NCBI GenBank assembly: GCA_002914845.1
Contig: JXTC01000134.1
Span: 166,209 to 230,208, forward strand
Reading direction: 5' to 3'
DNA from: Trema orientale
Taxonomy: Eukaryota; Streptophyta; Magnoliopsida; Rosales; Cannabaceae
Length of the DNA: 64,000 nucleotides
Shown in pieces: positions 47,860 through 59,489 of the stretch. The position numbers and the translations under genes were made by a program. The first letter of the stretch is position 1. Each line of letters begins with the position of its first letter. The notes beneath the pieces were generated by a model. It was not told the DNA's origin, did not search any database, and saw only the letters and a program-made list of their open reading frames with translations.

Positions 47860-47980
47860 CTCTCTATCTCTCTAAATTTTTCATCATGATCTCTCTCTAA
47901 CTTTTCTGCAGATCAACCCTTTCTCTCTCTCTCTAAATTTTTCATCACGATCTCTCTCTAACTTTTCTGCAGATCAACTT
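47860..47980 (+). repeat. 61-bp tandem duplication with CT microsatellite
   Basis: Two copies of a CT-rich unit containing TCTCTAAATTTTTCATCA and AACTTTTCTGCAGATCAA repeat with a period of about 61 bases. The tract resembles a transcribed leader and sits just inside the left end of MULE 1. Confidence 0.8.
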
Positions 47981-48399
47981 TAATGGAGTTTTAGACTAGT
48001 TCTTCTCCGATTTCTCCGGCGAAATCTTGTCTTCTCCGGCTAGTCTTTAGTGAGATCTTGTCTCCTTCGGCAATTTCTTCTCTTTCGATCATCGTTTTGC
48101 TTCCTAGCTCAATTTATTCTATTTAGTTCTAGATTGGCCTCTATTGTTCTTGAACTGAGGTTCTTTTTTTGTTTCATCCACTTGCATTTTTCAATTTTGG
48201 CAATTCTATTTTCATTTTTTTACTTGAATTTAATGTTTATGATATTAGGTTAATAAAAATTTCATATATTCTAATCTTCTATATTAATATTGCTAATTTC
48301 ATTTTAATTTCATGTTTTTACGTTTCTGTTTGGTAAATAAATGTTTGTCGTAGTTCATGGTTTTTTGCTTTTGGTATATAAGTTTCTGATTGTGGTATA

Positions 48400-50150
48400 A
48401 ACGACTATTATGGTGGTATATATTTTCCTATTTTTCAATTAAGGGTGAAAATTAGGGTGGTATATATTTTCCTATTTTTCTGACTGTGGTATATAGAACT
48501 ATTCTAGTGGTATATATTTTCCTATTTTTGAGTTACGAGTGATGATTAGCAATCAGATTAAGGTATTTTTGAAAATAGAACTTTGAACATGATTGATTTG
48601 TGTGAGAGACACTTTACATTTCTGTTGTGTGTTTGATTTATAAAGCATCAAATTTTCTGCTTTGGTACAAAAATTTTTGGTCGCAGTTAATATTTTTTTT
48701 TTGCCTTTGGCACATAAGTTTCTAATTGTGGTATATACAACTATTGTGGTGGCATATATTTTCCTATTTTTGAGTTAAGAGTGAAAATTATTAGCAATCA
48801 GATTAAGATTTTTGAAAATAAAACTTTGAATATGAGATCTGATGTTTTATAATTACAATATGGTATAATTATCTATATATTGGGCACACAATCTTTTAAT
48901 TATATTATATATTAGTAATTTGTGTGAGAGACACTTTGAATTTATGTTGTGTGTTTGATGTACAAGCATCAAATTTTACTGTTTTGGTACATAAATTTTT
49001 GGCTGCAGTTCATATTTTTTGCTTTTGGCATATAAGTTTCTAACTGCGGTATATACGATTATTATGGTGGTATATATTTTCTTATTTTTGATTCAAGGGT
49101 GAAAATTAGTAATTAGATTAAGATATTTTGAAAATGAAACTTTGAATATGAGATCTAGTGTTTTTACGATTTCAATATGGTATATTTTTCTATAAATTGG
49201 GCATGCAATCTTCTAATTATAGTACATATTGGTAATTTGTGAGGGACACTTTGTGTTTCTGTTGTGTGTTTGATTTACTAGCATTTAATTTTTTTGCTTT
49301 GGTGCATAAGTTTTTGGTCGTGGTTCATATTTTTTTCTTTTGGTATATAAGTTTCTGACTGTGACATATACGACTATTTTGGTAGTATATATTTTCCTAT
49401 TTTTGAGTTATGAGTAATGATTAGCAATCAGATTAAGATACTTTAAAAAGGGAACTTTGAACATGATTGATTTTTGCGACATGCCTTTGCATTTCTGCTT
49501 TTCTGCTGTGTATTTGATTTATAAAGCATCAAATTTTTTGCTTTGGTACATAAATTTTTGGTCGCAGTTTATGTTTTTTTGCCTTTGGTACATAAGTTTC
49601 TAATTATGGTACATACAACTATTATGGTGGTATATATTTCCCTATTTTTGAGCTAAGGGTGAAAATTATTAGCAATCAGATTAAGATTTTTGAAAATGAA
49701 ACTTTGAATATGAGATATGATGTTTTACGTTTGTAATATGGTATAATTACCTATATATTGGGCACATAATCTTCTAATTATGTTACATAATAGTAATTTA
49801 TGTGAGAGGCACTTTGTGTTTCTGTTGCGTGTTTGATGTACAAGCAATAAATTTTACTACTTTGGTACATAAATTTTTGGCTGCAGTTCATATTTTTTGC
49901 TTTTGGTACATAAGTTTCTAACTGCAATATATACGACTATTATGGTGGTATATATTTCCTATTTTTGAGTTAAGAATATAAAACTAGCAATCAGATTAAA
50001 ATATTTTAAAAATGAAACTTTGAATATGAGATTTGGTGTTTTACAATTTCAATATGGTATAATTTTCTATATATTGTCACGCAATCTGCTAACTATAGTA
50101 CATATTAGTAATTTGTGTGAGAGGTACTTTGTACTTTTGAGTTTGCTTAT
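48400..50150 (+). repeat. higher-order tandem array, ~876-bp period
   Basis: GGTGGTATATATTTTCCTATTTTTGA-like words start near 48508, 48751, 49068, 49380, 49627 and 49944. The spacings are about 243, 317, 312, 247 and 317 bases, so a three-monomer block of about 875 bases repeats: 48508 to 49380 is 872, 48751 to 49627 is 876, and 49068 to 49944 is 876. Monomers share TTAGCAATCAGATTAAGA and 'GAACTTTGAACATGATTGA' words. Extra partial units precede the first block at 48411 and 48455. Confidence 0.8.
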
Positions 50151-50159
50151 GACAAGATT

Positions 50160-50420
50160 ATTCATACAGTTGGAAGTAAAGCCGACTGAGATGTGCTAGA
50201 CTTTGTAAAAAAGAGCAAGTGGTTTTTTGACATATTATTGACAAAGCTAGTGCTGGCAGGCTGGAAAAAGAGGAGATATCTCTCAGCTAACGAGTTGAAG
50301 AAAAAGAAGCAAGTGAAGTGTGGCCAATGCAAGGAATACATGCACAATCTAAAAACTTGCAAGAATCCAATTCCTGTGAAATTATGTATTTCAAATAAGA
50401 TGAAAATACATCAAGATGAG
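50160..50420 (+). pseudogene. MULE transposase C-terminal fragment with CCHC zinc knuckle
   Basis: Reads ...LAGWKKRRYLSANELKKKKQVKCGQCKEYMHNLKTCKNPIPV... The zinc knuckle fits C-x2-C-x4-H-x4-C (codons at 50319-50360). A basic, Lys-rich segment followed by this knuckle is the usual end of plant Mutator-like transposases. The upstream DDE domain is not present, so this is a leftover of a deleted transposase gene. Reading continues to a stop near 50474. Confidence 0.75.
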
Positions 50421-50599
50421 GTTCTTATTTGCCATGTTGTCATGGTACAATTTTATACTTTGGTTGTTTATTGAGTTATTAAGAAGGTTTATATTAAAGC
50501 ATTTCAATTGTAGTCAATTTGATTTATGAAAACTTTGTTTCTTTGTCTTGATTGGTTCTGAAAGATTTTTTTTTTTTTTTTATGGATGAAAAAATTGTC

Positions 50600-51960
50600 A
50601 TGATATATCTTAGCATGTATGGAATTTTGTTATATCCTGTTATGTAGATAAAAAAATTATCATGGTATATTTTAACATATACAAACTTTAGATATGTCTT
50701 GTTATGGTATATGAACATATATACGTACCTAGTTTATATTCTTATGAACCATAAAGAAGATCTTATCTACCTAATTCAAAATATCATATACCATAAAGAT
50801 AAATACTTGTTACGGACTATGAACCATTAAGAAACACTTATGTATCATTTTGAGTTGACTGTAAATTCTTATGAACCACGAAACACTTTTTTTTCCCTCT
50901 TTTGTGATTAGTTTTGATAGATTGAGTTTTATGGTATACGAATGTATATACTATATTCAAAATCTTCTGAACTATTAAAAAAATTATTTACTATTTTTTA
51001 GTTAGGTTATGATATATAAACATCTATACAGAGTTCAAATTCTTATGAACTATTAAGAAAAATACCATCTGTTCAGTTTTAGATTCGGGCAAGTGGTCTA
51101 CCTGATAGTTGACCATATTTGACAGAGAGGAATGGGTTAATTCGGCTGTAATGGGTGGCTGACTTGTTCTCATGAGCAATTGACCCTTTCATAGGAGCAG
51201 CCAACATGTTCTTGGTTGACTTTAAATTCTTATGAACTATAAAGAAAAATTTATATACCAAATTCAAATTCTTATGAACCATTAATTAGGAAAACTTATG
51301 TACCAATTCTGAGTTAAGTTATAGTATATAAATATATACTGAGTTCATATTCTTATGAACCATTGAGAAAAATCTATGTACCAATTCTGAATAATGGTAT
51401 ATGAACGTATATACCTAGTTCAAATTCTTACGAACCATTGAAAAAAATCTATGTACCAATTCTGAATAATGGTATATGAACGTATATACCTAGTTCATAT
51501 TCTTATGAACCATTAAGAAAAATTTATATACCATTTCGGACTTAAGTTATATTATATAAACGTATATGCCAAGTCTATATTCTTATAAACTAAAAAGAAA
51601 AACTTATCTACCATTTATTCGCTCAGTTTCTGTTTGTTCCAATGTCATGGTGCTCATATACTGTTGTAGTATTTAAAGATGTATACCTACTTCATACTTT
51701 TATGAACTATATAGAATATCTTATCTACCTAGTTCAAAATATTATATACCATAAAGAGAAACACTTGTTATGAACCTTACACCATTAAGAAAAATATTAC
51801 TTACTTCATATTTTTATAAACCATGTAGAAAAACTTATCTACCTAGTTCAAAATATTATATACAATAAAGAGAAACAGTTGTTACGTACTATCAACCATT
51901 AAAAAAATTTTATGTACCATTTTTGAGTTGACTTTAAATTCTTATGAATAATAAAACACT
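50600..51960 (+). repeat. diverged ~70-75-bp repeat array
   Basis: Variants of 'TTCTTATGAACCATTAAGAAAAA' and 'GGTATATGAACGTATATACC' recur. The clearest pair is a ~75-base tandem duplication with near-identical units at about 51371 and 51446 ('AATCTATGTACCAATTCTGA'). Some units are inverted or truncated. It lies on the other side of the zinc knuckle from the higher-order array. No coding capacity. Confidence 0.65.
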
Positions 51961-51992
51961 TGTTTTTTTTGTTGGTTTTGAAAGATCTGCTT

Positions 51993-53334
51993 TGTTAAAT
52001 ATTACCAAATAATTAATTAATTGATTAAATTAATAATTAATTAATTATTTTGTAACATGCGGATAAAATGTGTTGCAACAACGAGTGCATATGTTGCAAC
52101 AGAACATAAAAAATAAAGAGATAAACACAAGACGTTTTTAACATGGTTCGGACCTCTCCTACTCCACGGGGCCACGCTCAGAGATTAAACAAATTAGTAA
52201 AGTATTAAGATTACAAACACCAATTGATTAATGCAATAAAAGACTCCTCTTTTCAATTGCCGCAATGTGTTGTAACAATTCCACCAATCTTATTTAGCGA
52301 GTCCTCTCGTCTTGTTGATCCTTCACACGTGAACTCCCTTCACTGCTCCGGATCTGTTTCCTCCCGAAGATGTATTTTTCTTCCTCGCAAAGAACCAGAT
52401 GCACTCAAACAAAGTACCTAGAAAACCCTAAAGCTCTCTAAGTCTCACAATGGTAATAGAACAAACTCTATGCCTTATACAAAAGCTCTCTCAAAGAGTA
52501 TTTCCTCTCAAGTGAAGTTCATCCATATCCCTTGGAGTTGGTGAGCTTTTATAGATGAATTTTCAGCCCCAATTTCGTGCTCTCTTGGTGTGAAAAGGCT
52601 GAAAATAAGAAAGGAATGGTTTGCCACAAAATCTGTTGTCATTCCTTATTTGGACAGTCTAAAATCTGTTGCAACAGCTTTCATCAATTATCCCTAAAAA
52701 GTGTCCAGGTGCATTGAGAGAAGTTCTCCACGATTTTGGCTCTGAAATCTTAAAGACAAAGATTGATTTCACAATTAATTAGAGTCAATCGAAATCAAAT
52801 AAGAAAACTTTCCATAAACAGCATAATCTGTTGCAACAGATTTTGCCTGAAAATCCTGACAGCTCATAAAATTAATTACATTAATTTACTGAGGATATAT
52901 TCTGCACCATAATGGACGAAATATTATCTTGATTCTGCTTATACACCTGTAAAAAATCATAATCCAAGATTTGAGGTAATAAAGAGCAAGAATCAATCTA
53001 AATATGGAAACTTAACCAAGGAAAAATGAGATAAAATATTTCAATCAATTAGGCCTAGCTCAGTCACGAAATTCCATCAGTAATAATCCCTATTATCCTT
53101 CTAGAAACGTTTAATAAGGAAAATTAGGCCAAATGATGCAAGAACAAAAAGTTTCCAAAATTAGATTTTCGGCCTGTGTAAATCCGTTGCGAGCAATCCT
53201 GTAAATCTGTTGCAATAAGTGTTTTACAACATCAGCAGACCTGTTGTAACAACTTGTTAATTATCTCACAACAACTTAAGTTTATTGTTTTTGCCAATTG
53301 TTTGCCAACACTGGCCAACACTTTGGACCTAACA
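51993..53334. mobile_element. solo-LTR-like insertion inside MULE 1
   Basis: About 1342 bp open TGTTAAATATTACC and close GGACCTAACA, so the ends are TG...CA with short inverted TGTTA/TAACA. Adjacent MULE sequence continues on the far side with the same repeat family (GGTATATGAATATATATAC at 53351). It contains a 'CGTTTTTAACATGGTTCGGACC' phrase found in several plant LTR families and no protein domains. The candidate target duplication (TGCTT, GGTTT) is poor, so the call rests on ends and nesting. A solo LTR is the simplest reading; a non-autonomous LTR element is an alternative. Confidence 0.5.
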
Positions 53335-53809
53335 GGTTTTATTAGATTGAGTTGAGTAATGGTATATGAATATATATACTGTATTCAAATTCTTATGAAC
53401 CACACTCAAAACATTTTTTGTAAATTTTCCTACTAAAAAAAGATAAATGCATGTAAAAAATGACAAGTCTTACATATTTCTAATAGGAGATTATACCCTT
53501 TTTTTTAATTACAATACAAGATATATTTATGAAAGAATTACAATTAATTTTGCAGTATATTGGGACATACTCAATTGACATAACTTTCTATTAAAAACTT
53601 CAATCCCAAATTGGTAAAGGATGTTGACCAAAGCCTCATTCACTAAATCACGAAAAAAAAGATCGCATCCCTTCTTTTCACCAGATCCTTAATTTATAAC
53701 AAATTGAAAAATAAACAACAAAGTCAGTAAAATCATGGCACTAATTAATGTAAACAACATATTTATTTAATATCCATTTGAAATTGAAGATATTGATTAT
53801 GAAGAACTA

Positions 53810-54160
53810 GTGTAGAAGAAAGGTTCGATAGATGAGATCTTCGATCAGTATAGGTCATCATTTCTGGCGATGAATCAAAGTGCGTCAAAGTGAGCATTAT
53901 AGGGCTTCCTTGAGGAGTTTTCTACTTCGATGATGGCAAGTCAACGACCGACGCTGCCATTGACTATGACGACTATTTCGGTGGCTTCGCTCTCTATAAC
54001 ATCTCAATTGTCCATATCGAAGTTTCCATAAGGAGACGATGAGTGGTGGAAATCCAGAAGCCGAAAATCATTGCCAGCATCATCATCCTTAACGTCCTTC
54101 ATTGGATAGTTCATCGGTGGTATTTATGCTTCTGGTGGATTCCGATCAGTAAATAAATTT
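53810..54160. other. GC-normal non-repeat segment inside MULE 1
   Basis: About 350 bases with a composition like coding DNA. On the minus strand it opens MNYPMKDVKDDDAGNDFRL... for about 36 codons. It could be a captured host fragment or part of the element's leader. The family is not recognised. Confidence 0.3.
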
Positions 54161-55815
54161 CTGAAAAACCAACTCGCGTATAAATATAAGGATAACAAAA
54201 GTGACTTTCTGTTACAGAAGAGAAGGAAAGGATTAAGTTTCGGAGGAAAAGGGGGCGAGATAGATGGAGGAAGGGTATTTTAGCAATTAGGTTCTCAACA
54301 GGTATGGTTGTGAGCTATTTTGCTATATACAAAGGGCTTTGGACATACACTGAATTTTGGGCCTTAAACTGGCCATATATCTAGTCCGCCCTAAAATTTA
54401 TAAGTAGTTTTTGTTAGGATATTGCGGATCCTATTTATGTTATATAAAAATACATGATTAGAGAAAATGCTTCATTTAAAACATTTTTAAATGCGACTTA
54501 AAATTATTTATACAAAACTATATATAATCAAGAACATTAGAGAGATGTTATTAAAGATGTATAACAGCTGACAAAAAATGCTATTAAGTGCTTTTACAAC
54601 AGGCATGAAATGCTGTAAATTATTTTTACAGCATTCAAGTATTTTTATAGCATTTAAAAAACACTATAGAAAGGATTTTACAACAATAGAAAAAAGCTAT
54701 GAAAAAGGCTTATTATAGCATATTGGATAGTATTACAAAACGTTATAATAAATGGGAACTTTTAATATCAGGGGCTGATATAGCATGCAACAAAATACAA
54801 TGGAAACTCTTTTATAGAATTCTTTGAATGCTATGGAATCTTTTTTTTTTTTTTCTAATATATAGTGAACGGTATATTTCAGATCATACATATTGTTCTC
54901 AATACTCATGGATACCTAGCCTATATGCCATATTGATGTGTATGTATTATATGCACTTGCATGGTAGGTCAGGAACTCTAATATTATTATTAAAAAAATT
55001 ATGGTCTTTATCTTTACGTGGTATTTATTATAGTCTTTGACCAAAATTTACTTCAAAAAATACAAACACCATACCTGTGCCAAGAAATCAAGAAAACAAA
55101 TTATACACCAAACGAAACAATAAAAATATACATAGAGAAAAAAAAGAACTCTAAGATTGACTTTTCAAATACAATAAATGATCTTAATCGAAATAAGAAA
55201 GATAAAAGAAAACTATTATTATAATCAAGATGCATGGTTCTTGTAGATAAATATATTATCTTTTTCTGTTTCATTTTATGGCACAGAGTGGTATGAATAA
55301 ACCTTGAATTTTTACACCAAGGTAAATACTTAAGTCTTTGACAAGTAGGCGTAAATCTATATCCAACTTCTAGCAGAGATAGCATGAGTAATATGCGTAA
55401 GTAAAAATTCAAGTGTACTATCTCTCTCATCCTTTTTAGTTAGATGGATTGAGAAGTATGAATGAAGTGACTCTCGGATTTATTAGGAATTTTCGATATA
55501 ATAACACTATTTATAGATTAATATTAAATGTTATACATATATAGATCACCTATTGGCTTAGAAATCCCATATCGTTTGGGGATGAAAAATATGATCCTTC
55601 TAGTCTTATAAATATAAGGTTGATTCTATATTGTATATATATAGAAAAAAAGAAAAATAATAATAATAAATATATTGTGTTAGACTAAGATATTTTTTAT
55701 TCCATAACTACAATCAAGATAAAGACAATCAAGCACAATTATTCATAACCACATTCGAGGCGAAAACGATCAAGCACAAAGATTTTTAGAAGCATAGTGA
55801 CAATGGCCTAATTAT

Positions 55816-55903
55816 CCTCAATATTCTGAGACAGGAAGCATCCTCAATCATCCTCAATATTCTGAGACAGAAAGCATCCTTAACATTCTGAGACAGAAAG
55901 CAC
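55816..55903 (+). repeat. short tandem repeat with ~27-34-bp units
   Basis: Three copies of CAATATTCTGAGACAG(G/A)AAGCAT-like sequence are found, the third with one variant (CTTAACATT). Units are 25 to 35 bases apart and nearly identical. Confidence 0.75.
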
Positions 55904-56285
55904 ATAAAAAGAGCTAGATATTAACTTTTCTCAATTAATCTGGACTTTATTATTCATGTATTTTTTTTAACTTTAATTTTCAAGGCTTATAGAATATGCA
56001 CCCTTTTTTCTTACTAGAATTTTTCCTATCGTGTTTTTCTTAGTATGATTTTTAATGAGAAATATTTTGAGAAGGTATGATTTTTAAAGGGTTTATAAAT
56101 TAGACATGACCTCATGGATTCTAGAGTTCCAATTTTTTCTTTTATTTGCAAATTTATTTGTAAATTAGGTTAAATTATGGAGGGTGCCAACTTAGTTGGG
56201 ATATTCTTTAGTCTTTCATATACTTTAATTTAGAGACCTACTCATCCCTTTATTAAGATATTGACATACAATGTAATATATTAAA

Positions 56286-56382
56286 ATATGTAAGTACTTA
56301 AAATTTCATATACTTTTATGCACTCAATCCTTTAAATATGTAAGTACTTAAAGTTTCATATACTTTTACGCACTCAGTCCTC
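56286..56382 (+). repeat. 50-bp tandem duplication
   Basis: Two adjacent copies share AATATGTAAGTACTTAAA(A/G)TTTCATATACTTTTA and ACTCA(A/G)TCCT with a 50-base period. About three differences separate them. Confidence 0.75.
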
Positions 56383-57769
56383 TTTTTTTTTTTTTCAAAA
56401 TATATGTACGTATAAGTAATACATTGATTTTTTTAAGTACTAAAAGTTCAATTTTCTTTGCATATAAGGTGATTTTAATATTTTCCAGAATTAATATAGC
56501 CATGATTATTCCAAAATAAAAAAAAAATGTCGCCCATAGTCTAAAAATATGAAAAATCTCGAATAGGCTGAAATTTTTGAAAAATCACAGACTGATTTAT
56601 ATAATACTACTTTTTAAAAATATTTAGAAACTTACCATTTTTAAAAGTTATGTATTTGTTTTTAATGGTATTCGAGGTAACTAGTCAAATTATCAAGAGT
56701 TACTTGAGGTAACTGGTCCAATCACTTCAAGTAACTTGATCTAGTTACCTTAGTACCTCATCAATTAGTAAAAAATTGATACTTTTTAAATATTTTTAAA
56801 AGTGATATTTTTCTAAATAATTCTTGGATTTTTCCAAAAAATTGAAACTCCTTGTTTTTTCAAATTTTTTTTGAACTTCACTATATAAATTCTAATTTTT
56901 CCAAAATAGTATTCTAGTTGAGAGCTCAGTTGTGGAGCTTGTATTGGAGAACTGCTTAGTACTAACAAGTCCTAACTGGCCTATCATGTAAGCTTGGCTC
57001 ACTAATTAGAGCTTTCTTTGGGCTTTTTCAAAAGTTAGGGAGGAAATTAGACCCAATATCCTTTTTTGGGCCGGGTATTTTCAAGTTACTTGTTTTTAAA
57101 AAGTGAATAATATGTTATCCCATTTTTTTAACTACGTTTCCAATTTTACCCTTGGGCCTTGGACCTTTAGACTCGGCTATTCCTTTCCTTTCGCTTTCCT
57201 CTTCGCCTCTTCCAGAAGATTCTTCCTCTCTTTAATCGTTTTTTGCCGTGCTCTCTCTCTTCCCGCTTCCATCTCCATCTCGTTTGGTCTCTTGCTCTCT
57301 TTCTCTCTCTCTTCTTGATTCGGTAGCCGTCATCTTCTTCATTGGATCATAGCTATCATCTCCATCATTAGACCAGTTAAACAACGCCATTGATATATAT
57401 ACTCATCCTTTTGTCGTTCTTCAAGTTATGAAGGTACGATGCTTTGTTCATGAAATTTAGTTGTTTGTAATTGTGTCCTTAAGAAAATATATGTGAGACT
57501 ATGATAATTACAGTTCTTCTCATGGTTGCATTAAGATTCGAAGATTTCCGTTTGGATTGTCATATATATATATAAATATATATTATATAATATGGGTTTG
57601 ACAATGTTCTTAAAAGCATTTTCAATGATTCTGTTTTCCTTTCTCCCATGAGCTGCATAGATAATATACTAAAATGAAATGAGAGCTTAAGCATTTTCAA
57701 TGATTCTGTCAATTTTGAGCACTTTTGTTGATTTGTTTACAATCTGGTATTTTTGAAAATTTTTATTGA

Positions 57770-58580
57770 AATTGTAAACGATCTTTTTACGATTCACTTT
57801 TAGTAATAATAAACGATTTGTTTACGTTTTGGTACTTTCCAAGTTCAGTGTCATCTAACCCTTCGCCTGTTAGTAAGGAGAATTACGAACTAAAAGATAA
57901 AAACATTATACTTGGAGATCAAAATTTCTCTAGAAAAAATGTAGGAAAACGTAATGAAGTTGCAGATATCTTGTACACTAATCCAAATCCACCTTCCCCG
58001 ATTTTGTTTGCAGCATCAAAGTTATTAGTGGCCGCTTTAATTTGTCTGAATGTAAAGAAACTAGTTTGCAAGTCTAATCCTTTCAGAAATATCAAAGATA
58101 TGTTTGACAGCTTATTTACTAAGAATTTGAATCTCTTGAGACCAAATAGAAAACAAGGGAAAGAATTTGTAAGAGCAACAGTTGAGAGTATAAATTGCTT
58201 ATGGTTATGTATACTATCTTCAATACTACAATTTTCTGAATGCACAAACTTAAGTACAAACTTACTTTCTTCCTAGATGCTCCCCCTCTAAAATAGCCTT
58301 TCCACCAAAGAATGACTAAGGTCATGAGAATAAGGAATAATGTAGAAAAAACTCCAACAACAATAAATTTCTTGGCTCTGCTTTCATCAGGAGGTTTGAA
58401 ATCTACAAATTTGGGGACAAAATTCAATAAATGGCATGGTGAACATGCACTTTGAACTAGCATTCCGAAATTTAATTGTGATATATCATATATGTTGAAA
58501 AACTGTGAATGATCTGTTTACGATTCACTTTTGGTGAAATAATAAATGATTTGTTTATGTTTTGGCACTTTTAATGAAAT
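57770..58580 (+). repeat. subterminal repeat units flanking the captured kinase
   Basis: TTTACGATTCACTTTT(A/G)GT with AATAA(A)TGATTTGTTTA(C/T)GTTTTGG(T/C)AC(T)TTT occurs at about 57770-57845 and again at about 58495-58575. The two copies are in direct orientation, one on each side of the kinase fragment. A partial third copy follows near 58590. Confidence 0.7.
57845..58490 (-). pseudogene. captured LRR-VIII receptor-like kinase fragment
   Basis: On the minus strand the order is: an extracellular/juxtamembrane stretch (VDFKPPDESRAKK), a transmembrane helix (FIVVGVFSTLFLILMTLVILWW, then KGYFRGG), a splice donor (AAA|GTAAGT near 58255), an intron, and then GLDLQTSFFTFRQIKAATNNFDAANKIGEGGFGLVYK. 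That is the start of the kinase domain with its Gly loop. The order and the retained intron match LRR-RLK subfamily VIII genes (At1g53430-like). The kinase stops after the Gly loop, so no kinase can be made. It sits between two copies of one ~75-base subterminal unit, so it looks inserted into the MULE. Confidence 0.8.
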
Positions 58581-59185
58581 TATATGCCACTTGTTTATGA
58601 TTCAGTACTTTTAAGAAGTTCTAGGGAAATTATAAACTATTTATACTCAACTAATTTACAGACTGCATTTTCTCTTAAATGTTATATTTTATGATAATAA
58701 AAGAACTATTTACAGGGCTCCTTGTTACTTTACTAATAACATAGAAAGGGCTTTTTTTGTTTATGTTATACAAGCCTTCTTTAACAAAACAAATCTATCC
58801 TTATAAAGTCTTGATATGACTAAATGTCTCTATAAACAAGACTCCTCAATGCTTCCTTTAGCAAGTAAATAAGAAAAAACATAGAACAAACTATTATAAT
58901 TTGTTCATTTTCTTTTTGACTTATATTATAAAGCATTATTATGTAATTTTCTTTGGAATTGATATTATCATTCATGGGGCCATCTGTATAGCATGCCTTG
59001 AGTTGTGCATAGATGGTTAATTATGACTTTTTGTGTCTCTTGAGCATGAATCTATTTCATTATGAACCACTCACATGATAGTATAATTACACGTACATAG
59101 ATAGTGCTTGAGTTATAGATGCTTGTTGAATATAGTTAACTTTGTATGCAGCGAAGAGAATATATAAGTATACTCTTAGTTATCT

Positions 59186-59410
59186 CTAATTTCCTTTTAC
59201 TAAGTTTAAATGTAAACAATGTTTACATCTGTTGTTTACATTTTTATGTATATTCTGAAGTTGGCTATTTTCAATTCTGTATATCTTCTCATTTAATACC
59301 TCAAATTTAATGTCTTCTTGTACCAAAAAATTTTTAACTTCATAATCCACGCTCTTATTCTTTGCAGTCCATCTTCCATTATAAGCAATAAAAATTATAA
59401 TTTTCTCCAT
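59186..59410 (-). pseudogene. MULE transposase N-terminal fragment
   Basis: Reads MEKIIIFIAYNGRWTAKNKSVDYEVKNFLVQEDIKFEVLNEKIYRIENSQ and on to a stop after 74 codons. The YNGRW ... YEVK..LVQEDI.FE.L..KIYRI pattern is the N-terminal domain of plant Mutator-like transposases. It has an ATG start just after a splice-acceptor-like TTGCAG, and the frame ends early, so only the first part survives. Confidence 0.65.
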
Positions 59411-59489
59411 ACCTGCAATTGATATAATCCAAAAAAAAAAAATTTACTAACTATTTAAACAACTGTCCTAAAAATAAACTAATCTGATA

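Larger units (their letters stand above)
47690..54400. mobile_element. MULE 1: Mutator-like element with internal repeats
   Basis: The limits are approximate. The left end (about 47690-47830) reads TATAAAATTTAGAG, then GTATGTCCA, TAGCAAAAT and AATTTTGCCCTT. The right end (about 54260-54420), on the other strand, reads TATAAATTTTAGGG, GTATGTCCA and ATAGCAAAATAG in the same order, which is a weak terminal inverted repeat. Inside are a CT-rich leader-like part (47850-47970), a higher-order tandem array (48400-50150), a MULE zinc knuckle (50319-50360), a second repeat array (50600-51960) and a 1.34-kb solo-LTR-like insertion. The rest of the transposase is missing, so it is non-autonomous. A 9-bp target duplication was not found. 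Confidence 0.6.
54420..57050. other. AT-rich intergenic DNA between the two MULEs
   Basis: No gene. It holds two small tandem repeats (see separate entries) and a diverged GGTAACT-word cluster at about 56670-56760. Otherwise AT-rich with poly-A and poly-T runs. Confidence 0.5.

Noticed and set aside
50193-50474. A host zinc-finger gene in the 93-codon frame
   Set aside because: Its pattern is that of a MULE transposase tail, it lacks a gene context and both flanks are MULE repeats.
57818-58276. Plus-strand 152-codon frame over the kinase fragment
   Set aside because: It is antisense to the recognisable LRR receptor kinase exon on the minus strand.
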